From NCBI GenBank assembly GCA_963666805.2, contig CAXXWR010000004.1, forward strand, positions 186,001 to 250,000: 64,000 nucleotides of DNA. Reading direction: 5' to 3'. The first letter of the stretch is position 1; the number at the start of each line of letters is the position of its first letter. The translations under genes and the position numbers were made by a program. The DNA is from Fusibacter sp963666805. GTDB taxonomy: Bacteria; Bacillota; Clostridia; Peptostreptococcales; Acidaminobacteraceae. Under the pieces are notes generated by a model. It had not been told where the DNA came from. It searched no databases and saw only the letters and a program-made list of their open reading frames with translations. Of the stretch, positions 41,514 to 50,567 are shown piece by piece.

Positions 41514-43715
41514 ATGCATTTTAAATCAGGTCAGTGGGAACAATCAATTGATGTACAGAATTTTATTAAGACGAATTATACACCTTATTTAGGTGATGAA
41601 CATTTTTTATGTGGTCCGACTGAAAGGACTCAAGCAATATGGACGGTACTTCAAGAACGTTTAAAAGAAGAACAAGACCGTGGGGGTGTTTGGGATGTCG
41701 ATACAGAGACAGTTTCTTCTTTATTGACTTTTCCTAAGGGCGTAATTGAAGGACAAACAGAAATTATTTATGGTCTTCAGACAGATGAAGCCTTAAAAAG
41801 AGCCATTAATCCCTTTGGTGGAATAAGAATGGCACGTCAAGCTTGTGAAGCTTACGGTTACAAACTTTCTGAAGGCATTGAAAAGAATTTTGAGTATAAG
41901 ACGACACATAACGACGGTGTTTTTCGTGTCTATTCAGAAACCATTAGAGACTTAAGACGTTCAGGTGTTATTACAGGTTTACCAGATGCTTATGGTAGAG
42001 GAAGAATTATTGGTGACTACAGAAGAATTGCACTGTATGGTGTTAATCGCTTGATAGCAGAAAAACAAAATGATAAAGTTGAACTTGAAAAATCGGTTTT
42101 TGTCGAAGAGTCAATTAGACTTTCGGAAGAACTTTACAGACAAATTGACTTTTTAAAACAAATCATTCAAATGGCAAAAGCTTATGGACATGACATTAGT
42201 CAACCTGCTCAAGATACTAAAGAAGCGATTCAGTGGACTTATTATGGCTACTTAGCGGCTATTAAAGAACAAAATGGAGCGGCGATGTCTTTAGGTAGAA
42301 TCAGTAGTTTTTTAGACATTTATGCAGAGAGAGATTTGGCAGAAGGTCGATACAATGAATCTGAAATTCAAGAAATGGTAGATGACTTTATTATAAAATT
42401 GAGACTGGCAAGAGAACTCAGAACACCTGATTACAATGAATTATTTGCTGGAGATCCCATGTGGATTACAGAAGTGATTGGGGGAATGGGACAAGATGGA
42501 AGGACCATGGTTACTAAGATGAGCTATCGTTTTCTCCATACCTTATATAATTTAGGACCTGCACCAGAGCCCAATTTGACTATTTTATGGTCACAAGACC
42601 TTCCAGATTCTTTCAAAAGATACTGCGCTAAGGTGAGTATAGATACGGATGCTATTCAATATGAAAATGATGATTTAATGCGTCCGATTTATGGTGACGA
42701 CTATGGCATCGCTTGTTGTGTTTCGGCAATGAAAATAGGAAAAGAAATGCAATTTTTTGGAGCGAGAAGTAACTTACCTAAAACGCTCTTACTAGCGTTA
42801 AATGGAGGTTTTGACGAATACACTCAGAAACAAATTGCACCTAAAATGCCGGTGATGACAGGAAAACTTGATTTTGACACCGTGTGGGAACGTTTTGAAA
42901 TTTATCTTGATTGGATGAGTCGAGAGTATGTAAGTGCGATGAATATTATTCATTATATGCATGACAAATACGCTTATGAAAAAATTCAAATGGCCTTACA
43001 CGATACGACAGTTCACCGTTTTATGGCATTTGGAGTTGCTGGACTCTCTGTGATTGCTGATTCTTTGTCTGCTATAAAACATGCCAAAGTGATGCCTTTA
43101 TTAGACAGTAAGGGACATATTGAAGATTTTAGGATAGTAGGCGATTTTCCAAAATTCGGAAATGATGATGACCGTGTAGACTCGATTGCTGTTAAAATCA
43201 CTGATACCTTTATAGCAAAATTACGCCAATATCCGACTTATAGGAATGCTGAACATACTTTATCTATTCTAACCATTACGTCAAACGTGGTTTATGGTAA
43301 GAAAACAGGCGCAACCCCTGATGGACGCCATAAGGGTCAACCTTTTGCACCAGGGGCAAATCCTATGCATGGTCGAGATACAAATGGGGCTTTAGCCTCT
43401 TTAAATTCAGTGGCTAAAATTCCATTTGAAAGTTGCCGAGATGGGGTATCCTATACTTTTTCGGTAACACCACAGACACTTGGACAAGACAAAGAGGGCA
43501 TTCTTAAGCAGGTGGTTGACGGGTATTTTTCACAGTCAGCACACCATATTAATATCAATGTGTTAAATCAATCTAAATTAATTGAAGCAATGAATGATCC
43601 TTCAAAATACCCTAATTTGACAATTCGTGTTTCAGGATATGCTGTTAATTTCAATCGCCTTAGTCGACAACAGCAAGAGGAAGTTATCGCGAGAACCTAT
43701 CATGAAAGCTTATAG
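41514..43715 (+). CDS. pflB: Formate acetyltransferase (pyruvate formate-lyase)
   Basis: 733 residues. The active-site cysteine pair is Cys401-Cys402 in GIACCVSAM, and the glycyl radical site is Gly708 in RVSGYAVNF near the C-terminus. The enzyme converts pyruvate and CoA to acetyl-CoA and formate under anaerobic conditions. TTAGGAGG precedes ATG 41514. A ZTP riboswitch in the leader links its expression to the demand for one-carbon units. The activating enzyme follows 8 bases downstream. Confidence 0.96.
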   Translation: MHFKSGQWEQSIDVQNFIKTNYTPYLGDEHFLCGPTERTQAIWTVLQERLKEEQDRGGVWDVDTETVSSLLTFPKGVIEGQTEIIYGLQTDEALKRAINPFGGIRMARQACEAYGYKLSEGIEKNFEYKTTHNDGVFRVYSETIRDLRRSGVITGLPDAYGRGRIIGDYRRIALYGVNRLIAEKQNDKVELEKSVFVEESIRLSEELYRQIDFLKQIIQMAKAYGHDISQPAQDTKEAIQWTYYGYLAAIKEQNGAAMSLGRISSFLDIYAERDLAEGRYNESEIQEMVDDFIIKLRLARELRTPDYNELFAGDPMWITEVIGGMGQDGRTMVTKMSYRFLHTLYNLGPAPEPNLTILWSQDLPDSFKRYCAKVSIDTDAIQYENDDLMRPIYGDDYGIACCVSAMKIGKEMQFFGARSNLPKTLLLALNGGFDEYTQKQIAPKMPVMTGKLDFDTVWERFEIYLDWMSREYVSAMNIIHYMHDKYAYEKIQMALHDTTVHRFMAFGVAGLSVIADSLSAIKHAKVMPLLDSKGHIEDFRIVGDFPKFGNDDDRVDSIAVKITDTFIAKLRQYPTYRNAEHTLSILTITSNVVYGKKTGATPDGRHKGQPFAPGANPMHGRDTNGALASLNSVAKIPFESCRDGVSYTFSVTPQTLGQDKEGILKQVVDGYFSQSAHHININVLNQSKLIEAMNDPSKYPNLTIRVSGYAVNFNRLSRQQQEEVIARTYHESL

Positions 43716-43723
43716 GAGGGAAG

Positions 43724-44455
43724 ATGTCATCATTTGAATCCGAGATTAGCCTTCATAGTATTGAAACTTTTGGCACTTTAGATGGACCTGGAATTCGGAC
43801 AGTTTTCTTTCTGCAAGGTTGTCCCTTAAGATGTGGGTATTGCCACAATCCAGATACTTGGGCTCTTGAGGGGGGACAGTCTTATACAATAGAGGCGTTG
43901 CTTAAGATTGTTAAACGGTATAAACCTTATTATGGGGAAGAGGGGGGCGTTACATTTTCAGGCGGGGAGCCCTTACTTCAAGCTCAACACTTGTCATTCC
44001 TTATAGATGTTTTACATGAAGAGGGTGTACATGTCACCTTAGATACATCGGGTGTGGTCACCTCACCCCAAGCGCAAGAAACCCTTTTAAAGGCAGATTT
44101 GATTTTATTGGATATTAAACAATCGGATGAATACGCCTTTAAAGAATTGACAGGAGGTCATTTTGAGTCATTCTTAAAGACTTTGCAGTGGTTAAAGGAT
44201 CATCAAAAATCTTATTGGATACGACAAGTCATCGTTCCAGGATATAATGATGGAGTTGAGCAGCTTAATCAAATGTTGAAATGTGTTGATAGTCCAATGT
44301 GTGAAAAAATAGAGTTACTTGCTTATCACAAGCATGGTTTATTCAAATGGGAAGCCCTAGGTCTTAAAAGTCCATTTAGAGGGTATGAACCAATGCCTGT
44401 CGATAGAATAAAAGATTTACAAGAATGGATTAACAGCAAAAGAATTCTCTTGTGA
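43724..44455 (+). CDS. pflA: Pyruvate formate-lyase-activating enzyme
   Basis: 243 residues. A radical-SAM enzyme with Cys33, Cys37 and Cys40 in GCPLRCGYCHNPD, preceded by the typical SIETFGTLDGPGIRTVFF. GGVTFSGGEPLLQ and LDTSGV follow. It installs the glycyl radical on PflB. GGAGGGAAG precedes ATG 43724, directly behind pflB in the standard operon order. Confidence 0.96.
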   Translation: MSSFESEISLHSIETFGTLDGPGIRTVFFLQGCPLRCGYCHNPDTWALEGGQSYTIEALLKIVKRYKPYYGEEGGVTFSGGEPLLQAQHLSFLIDVLHEEGVHVTLDTSGVVTSPQAQETLLKADLILLDIKQSDEYAFKELTGGHFESFLKTLQWLKDHQKSYWIRQVIVPGYNDGVEQLNQMLKCVDSPMCEKIELLAYHKHGLFKWEALGLKSPFRGYEPMPVDRIKDLQEWINSKRILL

Positions 44456-44549
44456 AAAGATAACTTTTAAGGGTGTTTCTGAATAAATTTTTATCAAAAG
44501 GATATAAATATAATGGCACAAAATTTTGATAAAATAAAGGAGCATCTAG

Positions 44550-44945
44550 ATGAGCACAATGAAGGAAATGACGTGTAAACTTTGTCCTGTACAATGTAAG
44601 CTTTCTGTAGAGTATGCAGAGTCAAAAAACGGCAAAGACCATCTTGTGAAGAATGTATATGGGATCAGATGTAATCGTGGTGTCGAATACATAATGAATG
44701 AGTCGTTTGAGCCAAGGTGTATGTTACCCGCAACGGTTCGAATGAAAGGTCACTATAAAAAGAGGTTGCCCGTTAATACAGATGGCTTAATTCCACAAAA
44801 CAAAGTGCAAGAAGCACTCATGATTATCAATCAGGTTGAAGTTGTCCCCCCTATTAAAACGGGAGAGATTATCGTACAGAACATTCTCGACACAGGCGTT
44901 AATATTATTGCCAAAACCCGTATAGATGGGAGAGATAGCAAATAA
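44550..44945 (+). CDS. DUF1667 family protein
   Basis: 131 residues. Five cysteines (Cys9, Cys12, Cys16, Cys41, Cys57), three of them in CKLCPVQC, suggest a metal or Fe-S site. GIRCNRGVEY and the later LPVNTDGLIPQNKV are typical of DUF1667. In other genomes this family usually neighbours glycerol-3-phosphate dehydrogenase genes, which are absent here. AAAGGAG precedes ATG 44550. Function unknown. Confidence 0.82.
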   Translation: MSTMKEMTCKLCPVQCKLSVEYAESKNGKDHLVKNVYGIRCNRGVEYIMNESFEPRCMLPATVRMKGHYKKRLPVNTDGLIPQNKVQEALMIINQVEVVPPIKTGEIIVQNILDTGVNIIAKTRIDGRDSK

Positions 44946-44955
44946 GACATGTATT

Positions 44956-44985
44956 TAGCCCCCTCAAAATGAGGGGGCCTATTTT
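44956..44985. terminator. Bidirectional terminator between DUF1667 and Nudix genes
   Basis: CCCCCTC and GAGGGGG pair around AAAAT, extended by TAG/CTA, with flanking A/T on both sides, at a convergent junction. Confidence 0.88.
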
Positions 44986-44989
44986 ATGT

Positions 44990-45607
44990 CTAAAGTTCTG
45001 TACCGTTTAGGATGTTTATAAAATTTTGAGTCATTCGTGCAGTTAATCCCCAAATATCATAATCTCTATAACGGTAAAAGATAATGGGATAAGACTTATT
45101 TCTAAAGTTGTAATCTTTACCATTGGGAATCGAATCATAAGGGAAATCTTCTGGCAAAGAAAATGCCGAGTCAATCAAATGTTCTTCTGGATTTAGTGCT
45201 TTGAGTGTTTCTAAAGGAACGGTGAAAACATGGTCAACTTCATCAGTGGAAAACTGTATGGACTCATAGGGGGTATGAATAATACCTACATAACAGTGAA
45301 TCAACATATTGAAACTGGTTAAGACAGAGTCTAGTTGTCCGATAACTTCTACGTGACTTTCATCTATTAAAAGTTCTTCACAAGTTTCTCTTATAGCTGC
45401 GGTTTTAGGTGTTTCTTTTCCTTCAATTTTACCCCCGGGAAAACAAATTTCACCAGGTTGACTACTTAAATTTAAAGCTCTTACTTCGTATAATAGATGC
45501 CATGTGCCATTTATTTTAATCAAAGGCAATAAAACAGAAGAGAGCCGTTTGACACCGGTTGTATTCGGAATATATTTTTCAAGTTGATGGATAAACGATG
45601 ATGTCAT
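44990..45607 (-). CDS. Nudix hydrolase, CoA pyrophosphatase type
   Basis: 205 residues on the minus strand. The Nudix box reads GGKIEGKETPKTAAIRETCE plus ELLID; the G-x5-E-x7-REUxEE core is intact while the final Gly is Leu. The preceding LNLSSQPGEICFPGG is the NuCoA pattern of enzymes that cleave CoA to 4'-phosphopantetheine and 3',5'-ADP. AAGGAGG precedes the start at 45607. Confidence 0.88.
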   Translation of the reverse strand: MTSSFIHQLEKYIPNTTGVKRLSSVLLPLIKINGTWHLLYEVRALNLSSQPGEICFPGGKIEGKETPKTAAIRETCEELLIDESHVEVIGQLDSVLTSFNMLIHCYVGIIHTPYESIQFSTDEVDHVFTVPLETLKALNPEEHLIDSAFSLPEDFPYDSIPNGKDYNFRNKSYPIIFYRYRDYDIWGLTARMTQNFINILNGTEL

Positions 45608-45776
45608 AGAAGACCTCCTTAAGGATTGCATAATCTTTTCACTATCATATCAAATTTTGACTTAAGGTCAATCAAAAATTAGTGTATAATATATTTCGTA
45701 TAATATGATAATACTTCGTATAGCAAAATATTTTTTAGATGGCGACATAATGTAAAGATTACCGAAGGGGGAGAAT

Positions 45777-47519
45777 ATGTTTTTAAGATTTATCAAGTAT
45801 TACAAGAAACATCGTGTGATGTTTTTTCTAGATTTATTTTTTGCTTTTGTCATGGCGGGCATTGATTTAATTTTTCCAATGTACTCAAGGAAAGCAATAA
45901 ATGAATTTATACCTAACCAGAACATTAATCTTCTTATAAAAGCGTCGCTGGTTATTTTAGTTCTTTATATAGTTAAAATTGGTTGTAACTACTTTGTTGG
46001 CTATTACGGTCATGTAGTGGGTTCTAACATTGAATATGACATGAGGAATGACCTTTTTAAACATATGCAAAAACTTGAATTTTCATTTTTTGATAACAAT
46101 AAAACGGGGCAATTAATGAACCGATTAACAGCTGATTTAAATGATGTGACAGAGCTTGCCCATCACGGTCCTGAAGATTTATTTGTATCTTTAATCATGC
46201 TAGTAGGAAGTTTCATTCTCTTGGTTCGGATTAATTGGCAGTTAACCTTTATCATATTTGCTTTTGTTATATTGGCGATAGTCTTTTCAGTTAAAATGAG
46301 AAAGTCAATGCTGACAACTTTTCGGGACGTTAGACGCCGACAAGCGGATATTAATGCACAACTAGAAAGCAGTATCTCAGGTATTCGCTTAGCGAAAACC
46401 TTTGCTAATGAATTATATGAGAATGATAAATTCCATAAGACTAATTATTCTCATTTACAATCACGTAAGGACTCTTTTAAAGCCTTGGGGACTTATGGTG
46501 CAGGTAATAACTTTTTCTTAGATTTAATGAGTCTTTCTTCCATGTTTGCAGGAGGTATTTTTGTTTATAAGGGCTATATTAACTATGGTGACTTAGTGGC
46601 CTTCTTATTGTTTATTTCACATTTCACAAAGCCTATCAGATCTCTTATTCAGTTAACGCAACAACTTCAATCAGGCATGACAGGGTTCGAGCGATTTATT
46701 GAAGTCATGGATATGCAGCCGACAATTTATGATCATGAAGGGGCAATAGAAACAGATTCTTTTGACGGTGAAATTGAGCTTGAAGATGTGACATTTAGAT
46801 ATGAGGGTGAAAAAGAAAATGTATTGACCCATTTTGATCTTAAGATAGAAAAAGGGAAAACCATGGCACTAGTAGGGCCTTCAGGAGTAGGGAAAACGAC
46901 GATTTCTCAATTGATTCCTCGCTTTTATGATGTGACAGATGGGGCTGTTAAAATTGACCATATTGATATTAAAGATTATTCATTAACGACCCTAAGAAAA
47001 AATATTGGGATTGTGCAGCAAGATGTTTTTCTCTTTTATGGTACGATTAAAGACAATATTGCCTATGGTAAGCCAGAAGCTAATGAAGATGAAATTCTTG
47101 AAGCAGCTAAAAAGGCTAATATTCATACGTTTATTATGTCTCTCGATGAGGAGTATGATTCTATGGTAGGCGAACGTGGTGTTAAATTGTCAGGTGGACA
47201 AAAACAACGAATTGCCATTGCCAGAGTATTTCTTAAGAATCCTGCTATTCTCATTCTCGATGAAGCGACATCAGCACTGGATAATGAAAATGAACATGCT
47301 ATTCAGCAATCGATTGAAGCACTTGCCAAAGACAGAACGACCTTGGTGATTGCCCATCGCCTATCAACAATAAAAAATGCAGATGAAATATTGGTGATGA
47401 CAGAGAAAGGCATTGAAGAGCGAGGCACACACGATGCCTTAATTGATCAAAAAGGAATTTATTCTCGACTTTACCATGCTCAGTTTAGAGGTTATATTCC
47501 AGAAGATATAAGAGATTAA
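45777..47519 (+). CDS. ABC exporter, fused permease and ATPase
   Basis: 580 residues in the single-chain half-transporter form. A six-helix type I exporter domain (about 1-310) is followed by an ATPase with Walker A GPSGVGKTT, Q-loop NIGIVQQDVFLF, signature LSGGQKQR and Walker B ILILDEATSALD. It would act as a homodimer to export lipids, peptides or drugs (MsbA/LmrA-like). GGGGGAG precedes ATG 45777. The A/T-rich leader holds two TTCGTATA copies but no clear promoter pair. Confidence 0.92.
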   Translation: MFLRFIKYYKKHRVMFFLDLFFAFVMAGIDLIFPMYSRKAINEFIPNQNINLLIKASLVILVLYIVKIGCNYFVGYYGHVVGSNIEYDMRNDLFKHMQKLEFSFFDNNKTGQLMNRLTADLNDVTELAHHGPEDLFVSLIMLVGSFILLVRINWQLTFIIFAFVILAIVFSVKMRKSMLTTFRDVRRRQADINAQLESSISGIRLAKTFANELYENDKFHKTNYSHLQSRKDSFKALGTYGAGNNFFLDLMSLSSMFAGGIFVYKGYINYGDLVAFLLFISHFTKPIRSLIQLTQQLQSGMTGFERFIEVMDMQPTIYDHEGAIETDSFDGEIELEDVTFRYEGEKENVLTHFDLKIEKGKTMALVGPSGVGKTTISQLIPRFYDVTDGAVKIDHIDIKDYSLTTLRKNIGIVQQDVFLFYGTIKDNIAYGKPEANEDEILEAAKKANIHTFIMSLDEEYDSMVGERGVKLSGGQKQRIAIARVFLKNPAILILDEATSALDNENEHAIQQSIEALAKDRTTLVIAHRLSTIKNADEILVMTEKGIEERGTHDALIDQKGIYSRLYHAQFRGYIPEDIRD

Positions 47520-47571
47520 TAATCAGATAGATTACAGTTTGATTAAGTTGAATTTTTCAGATGAATTTTTC

Positions 47572-47600
47572 TTGTAAGGCTTTTTGTTATAAACTATAAT
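47572..47600 (+). promoter_or_regulatory. Promoter upstream of the UPF0316 gene
   Basis: TTGTAA (47572-47577) and TATAAT (47595-47600), 17 bases apart, 32 bases before the start at 47633. Confidence 0.6.
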
Positions 47601-47632
47601 AAAGGCGTTCGTATAAAGAAAGGAGTATCTGG

Positions 47633-48142
47633 ATGATTTATTTATTTATAGTTGGTGCCAAAATTATAGAAGTATCTTTAGGCACCATTAGGATGGTTTT
47701 GATTACAAAAGGTGAAAGAAAAATAGGTGCATTTATAGCCTTTTTCGAGGTTTCACTGTGGGTAATTCTAGTGAGTAATGTATTAAACAATATTGCGGAA
47801 GATCCTTTAAAAGTAATTGCCTATGCATTGGGTTTCTCACTTGGAAACTTTATAGGCAGTTGGATAGAAGAAAAGATTGGAATTGGTCTTTCAGAAATGA
47901 ACGTCATTGTTAAAGAAGAACATGGTTTGCAACTTGCCAACGAAATGCGTGAGCGTGGCTATGCAGTAACAATGATGCATGGCGAGGGAAAATTACATCC
48001 AAGAAGTATTTTGCTGATGTATGTCCCACGTAAGAAGGTTAAGAGATGCGTTGATATCATTAAAGAAACGCAAGAAAGTGCTGTGATTACCATTTCAGAT
48101 AAAAAACCGATCTACGGTGGATTTGGAATGCTTAGAAAATAG
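47633..48142 (+). CDS. UPF0316 / DUF2179 membrane protein
   Basis: 169 residues. Three N-terminal hydrophobic helices with KIIEVSLGTIRMVLITKGER and YALGFSLGNFIGSWIEEKIGIG match the UPF0316 family, and the C-terminal part (about 95-165) is a DUF2179-like soluble domain. Function unknown. AAAGGAG precedes ATG 47633. It lies 12 bases before the DAHP synthase gene and probably shares its transcript. Confidence 0.88.
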   Translation: MIYLFIVGAKIIEVSLGTIRMVLITKGERKIGAFIAFFEVSLWVILVSNVLNNIAEDPLKVIAYALGFSLGNFIGSWIEEKIGIGLSEMNVIVKEEHGLQLANEMRERGYAVTMMHGEGKLHPRSILLMYVPRKKVKRCVDIIKETQESAVITISDKKPIYGGFGMLRK

Positions 48143-48154
48143 GAGTTAGTTAAA

Positions 48155-48934
48155 ATGAGGAAATTAGGTGAAACACAAGTCATTCAAATAGGCAACTTAA
48201 AAATAGGTGGTGATAAGCCAGTCATTATAGGTGGGCCGTGTGCAGTAGAAAGTGAAGCCCAATATGTTGAGACGGCAAGAGCTGTCAAGGCTGCTGGTGG
48301 ACATATACTAAGAGGGGGTCTATTTAAGCCAAGAACCAATCCATATGATTTTCAGGGATTGGGCTTAGAAGGACTTGAGTTCATGCTTGAAGCTAAAAAA
48401 TTAACAGGGCTTCCTATTATTACAGAACTAATGGACGTAAAATATTTACAAACCTTTGTTGACCATGTTGATATTATACAAATTGGATCAAGAAACATGT
48501 ACAATTATCCCCTTTTAAGGGCAGTTGGTGAGACTCAAAAACCGGTGATGTTAAAAAGAGGAATTAGCGCAACGATTAAAGAATGGGTATTAGCAGCAGA
48601 GCATATTGCCAAGGCAGGCAATACTCATATTATTTTATGCGAGCGAGGGATTCGTTCTTTTGATGACTATACGCGAAATACGTTAGATTTAGCAGCTGTT
48701 CCTATCATGAAAAGTGAGACGGGGCTACCGGTTATTGTAGATCCTAGTCATGGAACGGGGAGAAGAGAATTGATTATGCCAATGAGTCATGCTGCCTTAG
48801 CAGCAGGAGCAGATGGCCTTATGATTGAAACCCATATTTATCCAGATCAAGCTCTATCAGATAAAATTCAAACGATTGAAACGAAACATTTTGAAAATAT
48901 TTTAAAAAGTCTTAAAGACGCCCATCTTATTTAG
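48155..48934 (+). CDS. aroF: 3-deoxy-7-phosphoheptulonate synthase (DAHP synthase, type I beta)
   Basis: 259 residues, the short I-beta type lacking an N-terminal regulatory domain. GGPCAVESEAQ, GGLFKPRTNPYDFQGLG, IIQIGSRNMYNY, LKRGIS, LCERGIR and VDPSHGTGRRE are the conserved phosphoenolpyruvate, erythrose-4-phosphate and metal-binding blocks. It starts the shikimate pathway. With no ACT or chorismate-mutase domain, allosteric control would have to come from elsewhere. No other aro gene is nearby. Confidence 0.94.
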   Translation: MRKLGETQVIQIGNLKIGGDKPVIIGGPCAVESEAQYVETARAVKAAGGHILRGGLFKPRTNPYDFQGLGLEGLEFMLEAKKLTGLPIITELMDVKYLQTFVDHVDIIQIGSRNMYNYPLLRAVGETQKPVMLKRGISATIKEWVLAAEHIAKAGNTHIILCERGIRSFDDYTRNTLDLAAVPIMKSETGLPVIVDPSHGTGRRELIMPMSHAALAAGADGLMIETHIYPDQALSDKIQTIETKHFENILKSLKDAHLI

Positions 48935-49012
48935 TGATTAAAGTGGATAGACGACACAGTAGACCAATAGAAATTAAACTTTGAAAAAAGTGATTATGGC
49001 TATTTTTAAATT

Positions 49013-49053
49013 AAAAAAGTCTTAAGGAAGAAAAAATCCTTAAGACTTTTTTT
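49013..49053. terminator. Bidirectional terminator between DAHP synthase and YARHG genes
   Basis: AAAAAAGTCTTAAGGA and TCCTTAAGACTTTTTT pair perfectly (16 bp) around an 8-base A-rich loop between convergent genes. Confidence 0.92.
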
Positions 49054-49085
49054 GCTATAAATGTGATGTAATCACGTTAGTATCC

Positions 49086-50411
49086 CTAATTAATTGAAAT
49101 ACTTGTGATTTGGTGGTCTTGAACATCAATAAGAACGGATAATGTACTAGAATCATCCATCTTGTTGATGGCGTCCAACAAAAGGCTTAAGTCAATATCG
49201 CCTTCGACAGCAGTATCTAGTGCCATGACTTGAGAGGCTTTTGTTGAAAGCGAGATTTGACAATTTGAAGAAACTTTCAATGTAAGTTGATCAGAATCAT
49301 AAGTTTTTAGACCGTTTATATGATAGGGTCTATTTTGGTTTAACTGTTTTGCCCATGATGCCATATCAACTGAAGAATCAAGTCTTGAAGTTAATTCTTG
49401 GATAGGGAGTCTTTTGATCTTGCCGTTTTCAAAAACAAGAACAGGACAGTTATGATCGAGATAATCTTTACCCACATAATTATAAGACCAAATAGTGAGA
49501 TATTGCGTATAAGTTGTAAAAGTAAGTGTTTGAGAATCAGGTGTTTCTATTGGATGAATAAAATAGGCACCATCTTCGAGACCATCACTAGAAAGTGCTT
49601 GATTTTCAGGTGCTTTTTTTAAATCTGAATAGTTTGCAACCTGTGAATTGATTTGATGAATGAACTCAAGATTATGCTTTTCAATCTCACTTAAATCACT
49701 TAATTGATAGGCATCATTGGATTGATACCATGGACGAGATTCAAAGTAGGTGTTGAGTGATTGCGAATCGAATATTTTTCCATGTCTGGCTTCTATTTCT
49801 GATTCGACATAGTTTAAATCATCAGAACCTATAAAAGATAATAGATCATAGGTGGTAAGTAATTGAGTATTTGATTTAGCCATCAGATAAGATCCTAAAA
49901 TTTGTCTCAATTCAAGTGTATTGGGAAGTTGATTGACATCAAAATCGGCCTCATGAACAAAAGCTTTTTTTAAATCGGCTTCAACTTCGGCAATGAGTAG
50001 TACATTGTATTGTTCAAAGTCATTTAAATCAGATTCTTTATAATCAGTATTGGCAGTATACCACGCTTGATTTTCAAAATAGTCCTGATAGAGAGGTGAG
50101 TTGAAAATGTAGCCATGTCTTGCCATAATTTCATTTTTTAGAAAACCTAAAAGATCTAAAGATAAGTACGAGAGGGTGGTTTTAGTAAGATAGGTAGAGT
50201 GCGCCTTATCTAGGGTTGATTCAAGTGACACCGTCATATCTTCTAATGGTTCTTGTTCAAGATTGGATACAAGTGCTTGGTTTTGATCGGTTGAATGCGT
50301 TATATCTTGACTTGTATTTGTTTCAGGGGTTGAATTTTGACAACCTGCTAGTAACGTTAAAATGATAAAAGATAAAATGATAAAACGAATCGTCGGATGT
50401 TTATAAGACAT
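49086..50411 (-). CDS. Lipoprotein with two YARHG domains
   Basis: 441 residues on the minus strand. A signal peptide ending LTLLAGC gives a lipobox with Cys23 or so as the lipid-modified residue. Two YARHG domains follow, recognised by IMARHGYIF and IEARHGKIF, each followed by an aromatic-rich W-Y pattern (QAWYTANTDY; RPWYQSNDAY). The C-terminal region (about 270-441) is of unknown fold. The domain is common on surface proteins of clostridia; its function is not known. GAAAGGAG precedes the start at 50411. Confidence 0.87.
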   Translation of the reverse strand: MSYKHPTIRFIILSFIILTLLAGCQNSTPETNTSQDITHSTDQNQALVSNLEQEPLEDMTVSLESTLDKAHSTYLTKTTLSYLSLDLLGFLKNEIMARHGYIFNSPLYQDYFENQAWYTANTDYKESDLNDFEQYNVLLIAEVEADLKKAFVHEADFDVNQLPNTLELRQILGSYLMAKSNTQLLTTYDLLSFIGSDDLNYVESEIEARHGKIFDSQSLNTYFESRPWYQSNDAYQLSDLSEIEKHNLEFIHQINSQVANYSDLKKAPENQALSSDGLEDGAYFIHPIETPDSQTLTFTTYTQYLTIWSYNYVGKDYLDHNCPVLVFENGKIKRLPIQELTSRLDSSVDMASWAKQLNQNRPYHINGLKTYDSDQLTLKVSSNCQISLSTKASQVMALDTAVEGDIDLSLLLDAINKMDDSSTLSVLIDVQDHQITSISIN

Positions 50412-50514
50412 GTGTAAACTCCTTTCGGTATTATTTTTTTCAGTCTGTTTAATCACACTTGACTATTTTATGGCAACTTCATCAAAAAGACAACAGCAAA
50501 ATAGATATTCACAT

Positions 50515-50551
50515 AAAAAAACAGATGAAAGTCAGTAAAACTTTCATCTGT
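50515..50551 (-). terminator. Terminator of the hflK-hflC unit
   Basis: On the minus strand ACAGATGAAAG pairs with CTTTCATCTGT around a 9-base loop and is followed by a T run, 17 bases after the hflC stop. Confidence 0.88.
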
Positions 50552-50567
50552 TGAATGACTCAATGGT

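Noticed and set aside
45692..45730. TTCGTATA repeats upstream of the ABC exporter, as an operator
   Set aside because: The two copies are direct, short and in very A/T-rich DNA, and no promoter boxes with good spacing accompany them.
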